A stretch of DNA of 64,000 nt, from NCBI GenBank assembly GCA_963921305.4, contig CAWUEX030000002.1, forward strand, positions 744,001 to 808,000. The letters are read 5' to 3'. Below are positions 25,358 through 34,764 of this stretch, piece by piece; the stretch's first letter is position 1; every line of letters starts with the position of its first letter. Origin of the DNA: CAWUEX02 sp963921305 (GTDB taxonomy: Bacteria > Pseudomonadota > Alphaproteobacteria > Rhodospirillales > Rhodospirillaceae). A model generated the notes under the pieces. The model searched no databases and was not told the origin of the DNA. It saw nothing but the letters and a program-made list of their open reading frames with translations. The translations under genes were made by a program, and so were the position numbers.

Positions 25358-27957
25358 AACGCCGCCGAAATGCGGGCGTACACCACCCGGCCGCGCGGAT
25401 CGTGGACCTTGGAGTCGAAGCCGACCGACGTGTTGACGTCGGGCGGGTCCTGATCGAACAGGTTGATCACGCCGAATGTCAGCGCGGGCGCGTTGGACGC
25501 ACTTTGGGACGCATCACCAAAGCGATACGAAATCTGGCCGTCCACAGTGACATGGTTGTCGACCGGGACACCGTTTTGGTCGTCTTCGTATCCAGAGATC
25601 GTCCTGACATAGGCCGCTACAGCGAGCGGGCCATTCAGCCATCGCGCCCCGAGTGTCGAGCGCCATTTCGGCAGTGACCGGGCAAACGTGCGGAAGTTAC
25701 GGCTGCCTGAGACGTCCTGTTTCACTGCTCCCGGAGCGGACTGGATCACATACTTGTGGATGTAGGTGAGATCAGCGTTCCACGACCATACCTGACCGCG
25801 GCTGGTTTCGAAGCTATAGGCGGCGGCGACATCAATACCGTCGGTCTCCACCGACGGTGCGTTGATATAATTGGTGTCGATGCGCAAAATCTGTCCGGCC
25901 TCGCGAATGATCTTGGGGTCAAACGGATTGGCATCGATGATCGCTTGGGCGTTTTCTTTGACGATGATATTGCGGTAGTCGAAGCGCCAGTAGTCGACAT
26001 CGAACGTTAAGCTCTCAAGCGGCGCAAACCGCGCGCCGACGTTCCAGACGTCCGCCTTTTCAGGCTCCAATTCTGGACTGCCGACGGTTCTTACGCCCCG
26101 AAACACCACGGAGTTGGTCACCGGATCAGAAATATTGGACAGCACGGTCTGCGACGAGAAGCGTTGAAAGACACTGGGCGCACGGAAAGAGGTGCCGAAC
26201 GAAGCCCGCCCCGTCAGCCATCGCTGCGGCGTCCATGAGACGGAAATTTTGGGGTCGGTGGAGCGCACGCCACCTTCGTACCGCTCATGGCGCAATGCAA
26301 GTTGCGCATCAAAGTTTGGGCCCAAGGGAGCGTTCAGTTCCGCAAATACTGCAGATACGGTGCGCGCCCCGCCGAAATCAGGTCCCCCAATAAGAAACAG
26401 ATAATTTTCTGCGTTGAACTGATCATCCAGATCGCCATCGATTTTCTCCCGCCGTACCTGCGCTCCGAATGCGACGCCCACGGCGCCATGCCTCATGTCA
26501 ACGATGCTACCGGTGACAACCGCGTCAAAGACCAGTAAGGACGTTTCATAGTCGTACGTCGCGGTCGAGAGAAAGTCCGCGATAACCGCCGGGTCGTTGT
26601 AGGTCGGATCCCCTGGTTGGGAGAGCGCTGCTGAACCGAATGGATTGAAGAACTGGTTGTTGTTCGGCCCGCCTTCACCGCGGAGCGCCGCGTTAAAGCG
26701 GTCCGTCAACGCATTGGCGATCTTCACCACATGACGGTTGGTGCTGTAACCAACAGAAACATCCCAGTCCCAGTCCTGAGCCATCGTGCCGCGCATCCCG
26801 CCGGAAACCCGCCAGGTCTCGGACTCATGAGTCACAAGGTTGACCGGGGCGTCCGCGCCGAGCGGCCGGCCCAAGAATAACGCCGGAGCACCGAACACAT
26901 TGCCCGGGTTATCCGCAGGCACCGTGACAAGATTGAGAATCGGGAAGGACGGCGACGTGCCCCGCACAACGTCCGTCGATGCATAACCCGCGTCGCCATA
27001 GACCTCGACAGAGTCAGTGTCGAAAGACACAGCTCCGTAGCCGATCCACCGCCGCTCGCGGGGTACGAGGTGATAATACGGTGCAAAGTCAAAGGTACAG
27101 GTTCCTAGCCCTGAGCCAGGCGCGGTTTCATTTGGCTGCCCTGACGCCACACCGCAGGCGGGGTCGATGACGCTTTGCGGCGGTGACAATCCGAACGGTG
27201 CGTCTGGAAAGGATGGCGACGGTGCGAGCAGAATGAAGGCACCGGGCTGGCCGAAGGAGGAAAACCCTTTGCCTAACGTGAAATCCCTTTCGGGGGACGG
27301 CAACCAAGACCGGCGCAGATAGCTGCCCGCGGCCAGGAGTGAAACGCGTTCCGATTGCCAGCCATAAGCCGTGCGCAACAACGCGTCCTCTTGGGATGAC
27401 CGGGTTGTCGTACGGTATTCGCCTTCAACCTCCCGCCCTTCAAGGTCGCGCCGGGTGATGAAATTGACCACACCGGCGACGGCATCTGTTCCATAGAGGG
27501 CGGCGGCGCCATCTTTCAGAACCTCGATCCGTTCGACGGCATTGAGGGGAACCAGTGCGTTGATATCGACAAACGTCGAACCATCGTCTGCGACGCCGCC
27601 GGACACGGTCTGGCGGCGGCCGTTCAGCAAAACCAGAGTCGAGTTCAGCCCAAGCCCGCGCAGGTTGAAGTTCGATGTGCCCGCAGACAGATTCTGCGTG
27701 AACACGTCAGCGTTAAACTCGGAACCGGAATTGAAGGGCAGAAAGTTGATCACATCCGCGGCACCGGTAAGACCAAAGACTTCGAGGTCTGCGGCTGTAA
27801 CCACCGCTAATGGCGCGGCCCCGTCATTGAGATCACGCTTAACATACGAGCCGGTGACGATCACTTCTTCGATACCTGTCTGGGCAACAGCAGGCGAAAG
27901 GGGCGTGACCATGGCCAATAAAGCCATGGCGCCGGCAAATCGGGACAGATGGGGCAC
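25354..27957 (-). CDS. TonB-dependent outer-membrane receptor
   Basis: An 867-residue outer-membrane beta-barrel transporter. A signal peptide (about 1-25) is followed by a TonB-box-like stretch (GIEEVIVTGSY) and the plug domain, with AAPLAVVTAADLEVFGLTGA, NLRGLGLNSTLVLLNGRR and AVERIEVLKDGAAALYGTDA. The barrel covers about 230-867 and ends in the Phe-terminated signature VVYARISAAF. The large plug and the GLGLNSTLVLLNGRR motif resemble the Caulobacter-type receptors common in alphaproteobacteria. The substrate could be a siderophore, cobalamin, sugar or peptide. No TonB/ExbB gene is near. The start is GTG 27957. It is divergent from an orphan oligopeptide-type binding protein. Confidence 0.94.
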   Translation of the reverse strand: MPHLSRFAGAMALLAMVTPLSPAVAQTGIEEVIVTGSYVKRDLNDGAAPLAVVTAADLEVFGLTGAADVINFLPFNSGSEFNADVFTQNLSAGTSNFNLRGLGLNSTLVLLNGRRQTVSGGVADDGSTFVDINALVPLNAVERIEVLKDGAAALYGTDAVAGVVNFITRRDLEGREVEGEYRTTTRSSQEDALLRTAYGWQSERVSLLAAGSYLRRSWLPSPERDFTLGKGFSSFGQPGAFILLAPSPSFPDAPFGLSPPQSVIDPACGVASGQPNETAPGSGLGTCTFDFAPYYHLVPRERRWIGYGAVSFDTDSVEVYGDAGYASTDVVRGTSPSFPILNLVTVPADNPGNVFGAPALFLGRPLGADAPVNLVTHESETWRVSGGMRGTMAQDWDWDVSVGYSTNRHVVKIANALTDRFNAALRGEGGPNNNQFFNPFGSAALSQPGDPTYNDPAVIADFLSTATYDYETSLLVFDAVVTGSIVDMRHGAVGVAFGAQVRREKIDGDLDDQFNAENYLFLIGGPDFGGARTVSAVFAELNAPLGPNFDAQLALRHERYEGGVRSTDPKISVSWTPQRWLTGRASFGTSFRAPSVFQRFSSQTVLSNISDPVTNSVVFRGVRTVGSPELEPEKADVWNVGARFAPLESLTFDVDYWRFDYRNIIVKENAQAIIDANPFDPKIIREAGQILRIDTNYINAPSVETDGIDVAAAYSFETSRGQVWSWNADLTYIHKYVIQSAPGAVKQDVSGSRNFRTFARSLPKWRSTLGARWLNGPLAVAAYVRTISGYEDDQNGVPVDNHVTVDGQISYRFGDASQSASNAPALTFGVINLFDQDPPDVNTSVGFDSKVHDPRGRVVYARISAAF

Positions 27958-28093
27958 GGGGAAACTTTCAGCTCTCGGTTTTAAACGCCCGTTGCGTAAC
28001 GGAATCGGCTTGTAAATTCTAGGGATAATCGCCTTAACTGGGGATTATGATCCTTGTGAGTTTTACCCCCTCCGCCACCGCAGCGCGGTAGCT

Positions 28094-29605
28094 ATGACGT
28101 CCAAGTGCCGCACCCTCTTCGCCGCCCTTTGCGTTGTCTTCGCCTACGGCGCCGCGGAACCATTAGAAAGTGCACACGCACAGAGCTCCATCCGCATCGG
28201 CCTGCAAGCACTACCTGCCGGCCTCGGGTCGCCGTTCGGATCCTTCAACATTCCAGGCGCGGTCCCATTGGATGCTATTTTTGATGCTCTAACCGCGATC
28301 GACGAGTCCGGCGCTACTGTTCCGGCCCTTGCCGCGATGTGGCGCGCGGAAACGCCAACGTCTTGGGCGTTTGATCTCAGAGACGACGTTTATTTCTCAA
28401 ATGGCGAACGCTTTGATGCGCAAGCTGTTGTCGCCGCAGTCGAGATTCTCCGCAATGAAGCAGCAGCCACATCCTTAGGCACGACGGTTCAACGGCTGGG
28501 AATCATTAAGGCGGAGACCCGTGGCCCCCTTACCGTCGTGTTCACGCTTGCGAAACCGGACGCCCTTTTCGCGCAGTACATGTCGGCCTTGCGCGTCCCG
28601 GCACCGCTGGCCCTTCGCGAGGCTGGGCTGGATGACTTTGCCAAACAGCCGGTGGGCACTGGACCGTTTGTGGTTTCGGACTGGAGTGACAACCGCGTCG
28701 ATATGGAAAATTTCGACGAGTCCTGGCGCAAACCCAGACTCGATGGAGTTACCATAATCCAACTCTCGGATGGCGCGGCCCGGCGGCAGGGTTTGCTGTC
28801 CGGGTCACTCGACATCGCCTTTTGGCTATCACCCGATGATAAAGGTCCGGTCGAGTCCGTCGGCGGGCGGATGTGGGTCCGCCCCGAACCCGGCACCAAC
28901 TTCCTTGCCTTTCTCACCGTTAAAGACAGCCCGCTCAAAGATGTGCGCGTCAGGCAAGCACTTAACTATGCAGTCAATAAGCAACGCATTATTGATGCGT
29001 TCTTAGGCGGTTCTGTTCCGCCAGCCAGTCAGATCGCCCACAGTATGTCGTTTGGTTTTAACTCCGATTTGACTCCCTATCCGTATGATCCGGAACGGGC
29101 ACGTGAGCTTCTGGCAGAGGCCGGCTACGGTGAGGGGTTTGATATTCCGACCTTGTTGGTGCCGGGTGGAAGCGCCAATTCGCAAGACTGGTACCAACAG
29201 ATCGCGACCGACCTGGCACAGGTCGGAGTGCGCATGGAAATCCGCGCGACGACGCTATCCCGCTACCTTGAGTACATGTACAACGGGGGCTGGCCGAGCC
29301 TTGCCTTTGCCATGTCGGCTTATACCTTTGACCCGGTTGCTGCATATCGAATCCGGTCATGCGCGTGGACTCACCCCTACCACTGCGATCCGACCATTAT
29401 GCCGCTGATCGATCACGCCCGTGCCGCGGACACACTTGAGGAGCGGAGGCTGCGCACGTTCGACGTTATGCGGCACGAACATGGAAATCCGCCCGGCATC
29501 TTTTTATGGCAAAGCGTGTCTTTCGAAGGCCTGGGCCCCCGCGTTGATCACTATTGGTCCGGCGCCGACACCGTTGCGATCGAAGACATCACCATAGTTC
29601 CGTAG
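28094..29605 (+). CDS. ABC transporter substrate-binding protein, family 5 (SBP_bac_5), orphan
   Basis: A 503-residue periplasmic binding protein with a Sec signal peptide (about 1-31, ending at SAHAQS). The family-5 fold is evident from TSWAFDLRDDVYFSNGERFDAQAVVAAVE, TVVFTLAKPDALF, the central VRQALNYAVNKQRIIDAFLGG and PYPYDPERARELLAEAGYGEGF. Members deliver peptides, nickel, haem or sugars to Opp/Dpp-type importers. No permease or ATPase gene adjoins it, so it either works with a transporter elsewhere or has another binding role. It is 136 bp from the divergent TonB receptor, which suggests shared regulation and a possible common substrate. Confidence 0.93.
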   Translation: MTSKCRTLFAALCVVFAYGAAEPLESAHAQSSIRIGLQALPAGLGSPFGSFNIPGAVPLDAIFDALTAIDESGATVPALAAMWRAETPTSWAFDLRDDVYFSNGERFDAQAVVAAVEILRNEAAATSLGTTVQRLGIIKAETRGPLTVVFTLAKPDALFAQYMSALRVPAPLALREAGLDDFAKQPVGTGPFVVSDWSDNRVDMENFDESWRKPRLDGVTIIQLSDGAARRQGLLSGSLDIAFWLSPDDKGPVESVGGRMWVRPEPGTNFLAFLTVKDSPLKDVRVRQALNYAVNKQRIIDAFLGGSVPPASQIAHSMSFGFNSDLTPYPYDPERARELLAEAGYGEGFDIPTLLVPGGSANSQDWYQQIATDLAQVGVRMEIRATTLSRYLEYMYNGGWPSLAFAMSAYTFDPVAAYRIRSCAWTHPYHCDPTIMPLIDHARAADTLEERRLRTFDVMRHEHGNPPGIFLWQSVSFEGLGPRVDHYWSGADTVAIEDITIVP

Positions 29606-29607
29606 AG

Positions 29608-30156
29608 CTACATATCGATGTAGAACGGCGGGTCAGGCGGACAACCGGCACCGATATCAAACCACGTGGACTCGTGACGCCCGCGAAAGCGCGGACTGTC
29701 ACGGTCTTCACTATGCAGGTCTTCCAGAATTGTACTGAATGAGCAAACGCGCGGCATTCGCCCATCGTCAACCGCGAGAGGGAGCATAATCGTCTCCATG
29801 CGGAATGCCCTGCCAGTGGCACTATTAAATTCCGCAAGTTCCCGCAAACCACAGGGCCGTGCCGAAACCTGGCTGCAGTTGCGAATGAGACTCGCGCGAG
29901 TTGCATCAGGTTGTCCGTCCGTAAACAGCTGACCTTTCAGGTCGCGGCCCCGCAGAGTGACGAGCGCGGTTCCCATAAACCGAATCAGCGGACCGTCACC
30001 TGATAATTCCAGTATATAGACGTGGGGAATCAATCCGGGTTCCGGGGAACCGAGAAAATCCCGGGTATGAGGCAAGAGTCCGGTCTTTGGTAATTCAGAC
30101 CAATATTCTTGGAACCGTGCGCACCTGCTGGTGGCTGTCTCGACAAAACTCGGCAC
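29608..30156 (-). CDS. PAS domain-containing protein (PAS_5-like)
   Basis: A 182-residue cytosolic protein with a single PAS-like domain. The pattern is that of the alphaproteobacterial PAS_5 group: a helical lead (RFQEYWSELPKTGLLPHTRDF), PHVYILELSGDGPLIRFMGTAL, LRGRDLKGQLFTDG, then a strand-rich end with MRMETIML-like residues and PRVCSFSTIL. No output domain is attached, so it probably acts by protein contact or small-ligand binding. It starts at GTG 30156, converges with the binding-protein gene (2-bp gap) and diverges from the alpha/beta hydrolase pair. Confidence 0.78.
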   Translation of the reverse strand: MPSFVETATSRCARFQEYWSELPKTGLLPHTRDFLGSPEPGLIPHVYILELSGDGPLIRFMGTALVTLRGRDLKGQLFTDGQPDATRASLIRNCSQVSARPCGLRELAEFNSATGRAFRMETIMLPLAVDDGRMPRVCSFSTILEDLHSEDRDSPRFRGRHESTWFDIGAGCPPDPPFYIDM

Positions 30157-30263
30157 GTGCCCCCCAAAACACCGTGTACCTTGGCCCTAAACTGTTATTG
30201 TGACCCCAAGTTCGCACGGGTTCAATTGCACCGACTTGTCATTTAGGCCGCCTCTCAAAGCCC

Positions 30264-31121
30264 ATGCCCCACGAATTGCTAATCAATCGTCAGTTTGCTC
30301 GGATAGCTGAGGGACAAGTCCACATTCGGACCTGTGGCGATCCTTCTTATAACGAGCCGCCAATTTATGTGGTTCATCCATCACCGGCTTCTGCGCGCGG
30401 TATGGAACCATTGATCCGTCTTCTTGCTAAAACACGATATGTGATTGCGCCCGACACGCTGGGCAACGGCGACTCGGCTCCGCCCTCGCAAGACGCCCCT
30501 GAAATTTCCTACTTCGCTGACAGCGTTGTTCGGCTCCTTGACGCCATGAACATTGAGCGGGTCGACTTCTACGGCAGCCATACGGGTGGGCGGATCGGCT
30601 GTGAGATGGCAGCCGCGCACTCGGATCGCGTCAGCCGTGTCGTCCTCGATGGTATTGTCGAATATGAACAGGAGCTAAAAAAACAAATTCTTGAAAACTA
30701 TGCGCCGGAAGTAAAACCCGATCAGTTCGGAGGGCACCTCCTCTGGGCCTTACAGTTCGTTCGTGATCAGGCCTTCTATTTTCCCTACTTCATGCGCGAC
30801 CCTGAGCATGTGTTGAATAACCCGGGCCGTACGACGGAACATTTGCATGCGCATACGGTGGATGTCTTGAAAGGTCTGACCACCTATCACAAACCCTACC
30901 TCGCTGCGTTTCGCTACCCTGCCCGGGAACGCATGCCGCAGATCAAAGTCCCGACGCTGGTCATGGCTGGGGAGGGCGATCCGCCGCACCTCATCCGCGG
31001 CACGGAAGAGATGGCGGCCCTTTCAGATCTGGCGGAGATGCATGTAGTCGGACGCGGTGTGGACGCTAAGGCGGCAGCTGCCCTTGAATTTTTCGATCGG
31101 AACGAAGGACATCCTAAATGA
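30264..31121 (+). CDS. Alpha/beta hydrolase-fold protein with non-canonical nucleophile elbow
   Basis: A 285-residue cytosolic protein with the alpha/beta hydrolase core: PPIYVVHPSPASARGMEPL (oxyanion region), YVIAPDTLGNGDSAPPS and the elbow DFYGSHTGGRIGCEMAAAHS. In active relatives the elbow is G-x-Ser-x-G. Here it is G104-S-H106-T-G, so His occupies the nucleophile position, with Ser one residue earlier. The C-terminal stretch where the catalytic His normally sits (LAEMHVVGRGVDAKAAAALE) has no clear equivalent. Either the chemistry is altered or the protein is a non-catalytic binder. The stop overlaps the start of the beta-propeller gene (ATGA), so the two are translationally coupled and probably act together. 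Confidence 0.85.
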   Translation: MPHELLINRQFARIAEGQVHIRTCGDPSYNEPPIYVVHPSPASARGMEPLIRLLAKTRYVIAPDTLGNGDSAPPSQDAPEISYFADSVVRLLDAMNIERVDFYGSHTGGRIGCEMAAAHSDRVSRVVLDGIVEYEQELKKQILENYAPEVKPDQFGGHLLWALQFVRDQAFYFPYFMRDPEHVLNNPGRTTEHLHAHTVDVLKGLTTYHKPYLAAFRYPARERMPQIKVPTLVMAGEGDPPHLIRGTEEMAALSDLAEMHVVGRGVDAKAAAALEFFDRNEGHPK

Positions 31122-32194
31122 ACACATCCACAAACGGCGCGCCAGGCGGCCCCGGACTTCTTCTCGGTCCGGGTCCTGAGGGGTGGTGGGACTCCGAGCG
31201 GGTGTCCTGCCCCAAGGTCATTCGCGACAGCTCGGGTCAATGGTGGATGTGGTATTACGGCCGCGATGCTGCTTTTGACCGCATGATCACTTTACCGACC
31301 GGGCGTGTTGGCCTCGCAAAGTCGGACGACGGATTGAACTGGGAACGGGTGCGCGGCCCTGGCGTGATGGGGTCTGTGCTCGACCCTCACCCCGACCCCG
31401 AGCGCTTTGACTCCTCGCATGTCGGGCTTGGTAGTGTGACCATCCAAGATGGGCTGTTCTGGATGTGGTATTTCGGCGGCGATCAAAAGATCACAAACAC
31501 CCGTGGATTTGAAACCAAAGGGTTTCCCATGCGCTCCGGTGCCGCCATCTCCCGTGACGGCGTCAATTGGACCCGCGTAGAGGGCCCTTACAACGGCGCG
31601 ATTCTGAACAGCGGTGCGTCCGGCGAGTTTGACGCGTTTTTGGCAGCTTGGCCGCAAGTTATCCGCATGGACGAAGCGAATTGGCGGCTTTACTACCACA
31701 CCCTCGACCCGAGCCAGGGCTACGTCATGGCATGGGCAGAGTCGTCCGACGGTCTCACGTGGGAGAAGCGCGGTCCGCTCTTGGGTCCGGGACCAAAGGG
31801 GCGGTTCGATGACTACGGGGTCGCCACCCGGCAGATCATCCGGCTCGGCAACGAATGGGCGCTGTTCTATGAGGGCTGCCAGGATGTCGGTACCAATCCG
31901 GAAGTGGACCGGCAGCTGGGCCTTGCCCTCTCGGACGACGGCCTGAACTGGCGCCGCATCGACGGTCCACAGAAAAACGGGGCGATCCTTGCTCAGTCGC
32001 CCAAGGGCTCAGGCCGCTGGGACTTCCGCCTCGGATGCCCTTGGGTGGTGCCAATGGAAGACGGATCCCTGCGCATGTACTACATCGGCTCCAACGAACG
32101 CGAAGGCGCGGACAGCGAGCTTGGCAGCGTGCATCAAATCGGTCTCGCTGTGAGTGACGGTGATCCGACCCAGTGGACCCGCTGGGAAGGTTAA
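31118..32194 (+). CDS. Five-bladed beta-propeller, glycosyl hydrolase-like (GH43/GH32-clan fold)
   Basis: A 358-residue protein without a signal peptide. The same blade motif recurs five times: KSDDGLNWERV, SRDGVNWTRVEG, SSDGLTWEKRG, SDDGLNWRRIDG and SDGDPTQWTRW. These are interleaved with WWMWYYG, FWMWYFGG, WRLYYHT, WALFYEG and LRMYYIG. Such S-x-DG-x2-W repeats with aromatic strands mark the five-bladed propellers of the arabinanase/levansucrase/invertase superfamily. Candidate acidic residues are spread along the chain, but I cannot assign a catalytic set. With the coupled alpha/beta hydrolase it may process a small carbohydrate or ester in the cytosol. Some proteins of this fold have no known activity. 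Confidence 0.82.
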   Translation: MNTSTNGAPGGPGLLLGPGPEGWWDSERVSCPKVIRDSSGQWWMWYYGRDAAFDRMITLPTGRVGLAKSDDGLNWERVRGPGVMGSVLDPHPDPERFDSSHVGLGSVTIQDGLFWMWYFGGDQKITNTRGFETKGFPMRSGAAISRDGVNWTRVEGPYNGAILNSGASGEFDAFLAAWPQVIRMDEANWRLYYHTLDPSQGYVMAWAESSDGLTWEKRGPLLGPGPKGRFDDYGVATRQIIRLGNEWALFYEGCQDVGTNPEVDRQLGLALSDDGLNWRRIDGPQKNGAILAQSPKGSGRWDFRLGCPWVVPMEDGSLRMYYIGSNEREGADSELGSVHQIGLAVSDGDPTQWTRWEG

Positions 32195-32206
32195 CTCTGT
32201 GTGGGG

Positions 32207-34024
32207 CTATAGACGGCTCCAGGATAGATCGTCGGCAGGTCCAGCCCAGGCGTCTCGTAGCAGGCCTTCCGTCATCGACGCCGCGTCGGCATCGCCCTTC
32301 GCCCGATACACCTCGGCCAGTCCATAAAGGGCTAGGCCGTTGTTCGGCGCGAGAATGAGGCTTTCCTTTAGCGCTTGCTCGGCATCATCCAGGCGCCCTG
32401 CAGCGAAATAGGCCGCGCCCAGGGACTGGCGCACCGGATAGTACCAGTAGGGTGGCTCCATGTAGTTGACCAAGTCCTGCAGACTGGCCCCTGCCTCGAA
32501 ATGACGGATCGCTGCGTCGACATCGCCCTCGGCTTGGGCGATCCGGCCCAAGGCAACTTGCTGAGCGATCGACAACAACGTTGGTGCGGGCACATTGCCG
32601 GCCTGAAGGGCGGAGAAGTCCGCCCTGTCATTGATCGCCGCGATTGCATCCACTTCTGACAGGGCATCGTCCAAGGCGTTGAGTCGCACGTGCGCAATCG
32701 CCCGGGCGTAATGCCACATGGCTTGCACATAGGGCGCACCGGCTCCTGGGTCTGGTATCTCCAACACCCGCGCAGGGGAGTCGAACTCGGCATAAGCGAA
32801 TAGTGGCGAAACCTTCACCGGCTGAACCCATGGCGCGGTTTCGACCATCGCCATCGGCAACAGCTCATCGACACGTGCCGCATAGTCGAGCGTAATCTTT
32901 TCGTCGCCGGCCATCTGGGCAGAGACGAGAACGAAGTGCACGTTGTGGGGATAGTAGCCGAACTGATACATGCCGCCTTTAATCGCCTCGGGCCGGCGGA
33001 AGTACGCTTCGTCGACTTCGACGGCGACGATGTTGGTTTCCAAGGAGTCCAAATACCGACCGATCCGGTAATAGATGTGCGACGGCATGTGCACGATATG
33101 GCCAGCCCCCGGCATCAACCCGTTCAGGGCATCAGCGTAAGGCTCAGCCCGCTCCGGCGTCGTCGAGGCTTCGGCCAAATGGATATAGGCGTGAATCGCC
33201 CCGGGATGGAGCGGGTTATCCGCCAGAATTTGTTCGACCAGCGCGATCGCTTCGCCGATTCGCCCCTCGGGCGTGCGGCCATCCGCCTGCCAGTAGTTCC
33301 ACGGGGTCTCATTCATGAGAGCATCTGCAGTCAGCAAGGCAATCTCATGATCGTCTGGAAACCTTTTCTGGACCTCCAGCATGGCTGTTGCGAAGGCTGC
33401 GTTATATGGCGCAGGCCGTGATGCCGCATCCTCACCATACCGTTCCGCCAAAGCGACAATCAGCGTTTGCTCGCGCGGTGAACTATTGCCGGCAAGCTGC
33501 TGGGCACGCTCCAGTGCTGCCAGCACTGGAGGAACCACGTCCGGCGCCATGGGCGCGTTGATATTGGGGCCGAGCGCATAGGCCTCGCCCCAGGCACACA
33601 GGGCGCAAGATGGATCAAGCTGCTGCGCGGTCCGGAATGACCGCACCGCCTCGGCGTGATTGAACGCGTAGGTAAACCGCAAACCCTGATCGAAATACGC
33701 CTGTGCCAGTGGCACCGACGACGTCACGGCGTAGGTCAAGGTGCCGAGATCATTGTACAGCGGTGGCAAAGTATCGGGACTGTTGTGCGTTGACGCAGCC
33801 GCCCGGCCTGGCGCAGCGAGCGCCAACGCCTGGCGCAGCAAAGACGGTTGCCGGACCGCACCGGTGCCGCATATGGAAGATTGCATCACAGCGGGATCGA
33901 ACAGCTCGGCTACCCTATCAGGCCGTTTGCTCTCTTCTTCATCAAGTTTGAAGGAGTCAGTGAACGCGAACGCGGCCACAACAATAGCCACAAGAGCGGC
34001 GGAAACAGACTTGGCAAAGTGCAT
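32207..34024 (-). CDS. Secreted tetratricopeptide repeat protein
   Basis: A 605-residue protein from ATG 34024, with GGGGAGGG upstream; the frame itself opens at 34057. A signal peptide (MHFAKSVSAALVAIVVAAFAF) is followed by a linker, then TPR-type helix pairs over about 85-600. Motifs include SVPLAQAYFDQGLRFTYAFN, ALCAWGEAYALGPNINAPM and, at the end, GRLDDAEQALKESLILAPNN and GLALYGLAEVYRAKGDADAA. The CxxCxWGxA(Y/L)ALGPN segment is typical of a common uncharacterised secreted TPR family. It converges with the propeller gene (12-bp gap). The role is unknown, and a periplasmic scaffold is a reasonable guess. Confidence 0.85.
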   Translation of the reverse strand: MHFAKSVSAALVAIVVAAFAFTDSFKLDEEESKRPDRVAELFDPAVMQSSICGTGAVRQPSLLRQALALAAPGRAAASTHNSPDTLPPLYNDLGTLTYAVTSSVPLAQAYFDQGLRFTYAFNHAEAVRSFRTAQQLDPSCALCAWGEAYALGPNINAPMAPDVVPPVLAALERAQQLAGNSSPREQTLIVALAERYGEDAASRPAPYNAAFATAMLEVQKRFPDDHEIALLTADALMNETPWNYWQADGRTPEGRIGEAIALVEQILADNPLHPGAIHAYIHLAEASTTPERAEPYADALNGLMPGAGHIVHMPSHIYYRIGRYLDSLETNIVAVEVDEAYFRRPEAIKGGMYQFGYYPHNVHFVLVSAQMAGDEKITLDYAARVDELLPMAMVETAPWVQPVKVSPLFAYAEFDSPARVLEIPDPGAGAPYVQAMWHYARAIAHVRLNALDDALSEVDAIAAINDRADFSALQAGNVPAPTLLSIAQQVALGRIAQAEGDVDAAIRHFEAGASLQDLVNYMEPPYWYYPVRQSLGAAYFAAGRLDDAEQALKESLILAPNNGLALYGLAEVYRAKGDADAASMTEGLLRDAWAGPADDLSWSRL

Positions 34025-34367
34025 GGGGGGCCCTCCCCGGCCTGGGCAAAACCGCAACGCGGAAGCACCCTGAAGAAATCCAACTTACTCTAATCTAGCG
34101 CCCAAGCCGGGCGTGCGTAACGCCTCAATTTGCATAGCCGTATTGCAACAATTTTTGGCAACGGAAGTGGGCCTCAGGCGTTGCGGTCACCGCTAGCGCG
34201 GGAAATTCTTCAAAGTTTTGCCGCAATTGATCTTCAAGTTACCGTGACATGAGTGGTCTCGAGTCGCCTTATTCCCGGCGTTTTATTACGATGTGGGTAT
34301 CAAGCGGCTTGGGTTCGCTGGATTTAGGAACGCAATCGGCCTCACCTGGCACGAGAAGGAGAGCACT
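34025..34367. other. 343-bp divergent intergenic region, no gene seen
   Basis: Separates the divergent TPR and DUF6491 genes and must hold both promoters. I see no -10/-35 pair I would stand behind, no long open frame with a ribosome site, and no strong hairpin. The first 16 bases before 34025 (minus strand) carry the purine-rich ribosome site of the TPR gene, and GAGAAGGAGAG at about 34353-34363 serves the DUF6491 gene. Confidence 0.5.
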
Positions 34368-34745
34368 ATGAAAAGACTTACCTATGCTGCGATCGCAGCG
34401 TTGGCGCTTGGCGGCCTGTCGGGTGCCGCTGTTGCAGATGGCCACGAAGGCGGTGAAGAAGAAAAGACCCAACAATGCATCCGTCTGCAAGACATCGACC
34501 AGACGCCGGTGATCGACAACAAGACGATCCTCGTCGAAATGCGCGGTAACAAGTGGAAGCGTATTGATCTGCGCAATCGCTGCAGTGGTTTGAAGATCGA
34601 AGGTGGGTTCAGCTACTCGACCTCAATTAACCAGCTGTGTATCCAAGACTCCCTCCGGGTCCTGCGTGCTGGCACCTTCTGCATGATTGACAAGATCGTC
34701 GACATCACGCCGGAACAAGCTCAGGCGCTCAAAGACCAGAGCTAA
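34368..34745 (+). CDS. DUF6491-like small periplasmic protein
   Basis: A 125-residue protein with a signal peptide (MKRLTYAAIAALALGGLSGA, cleaved near AVADG). The mature part has four cysteines: CIRLQDI, RNRCSGLKI, NQLCIQD and GTFCMIDKI. Their spacing suits two disulfides. The CIRLQDIDQTPVIDNKTILVEM start and the central NKWKRIDLRNRC match the DUF6491 family, whose function is unknown. ATG 34368 has a strong GGAGAG ribosome site and begins the signal peptide; the frame is open further upstream but that part is not protein-like. It converges with a cupin gene, with a 19-bp gap. Confidence 0.8.
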   Translation: MKRLTYAAIAALALGGLSGAAVADGHEGGEEEKTQQCIRLQDIDQTPVIDNKTILVEMRGNKWKRIDLRNRCSGLKIEGGFSYSTSINQLCIQDSLRVLRAGTFCMIDKIVDITPEQAQALKDQS

Positions 34746-34764
34746 TCTCGCAAGCCCAGCGTCC

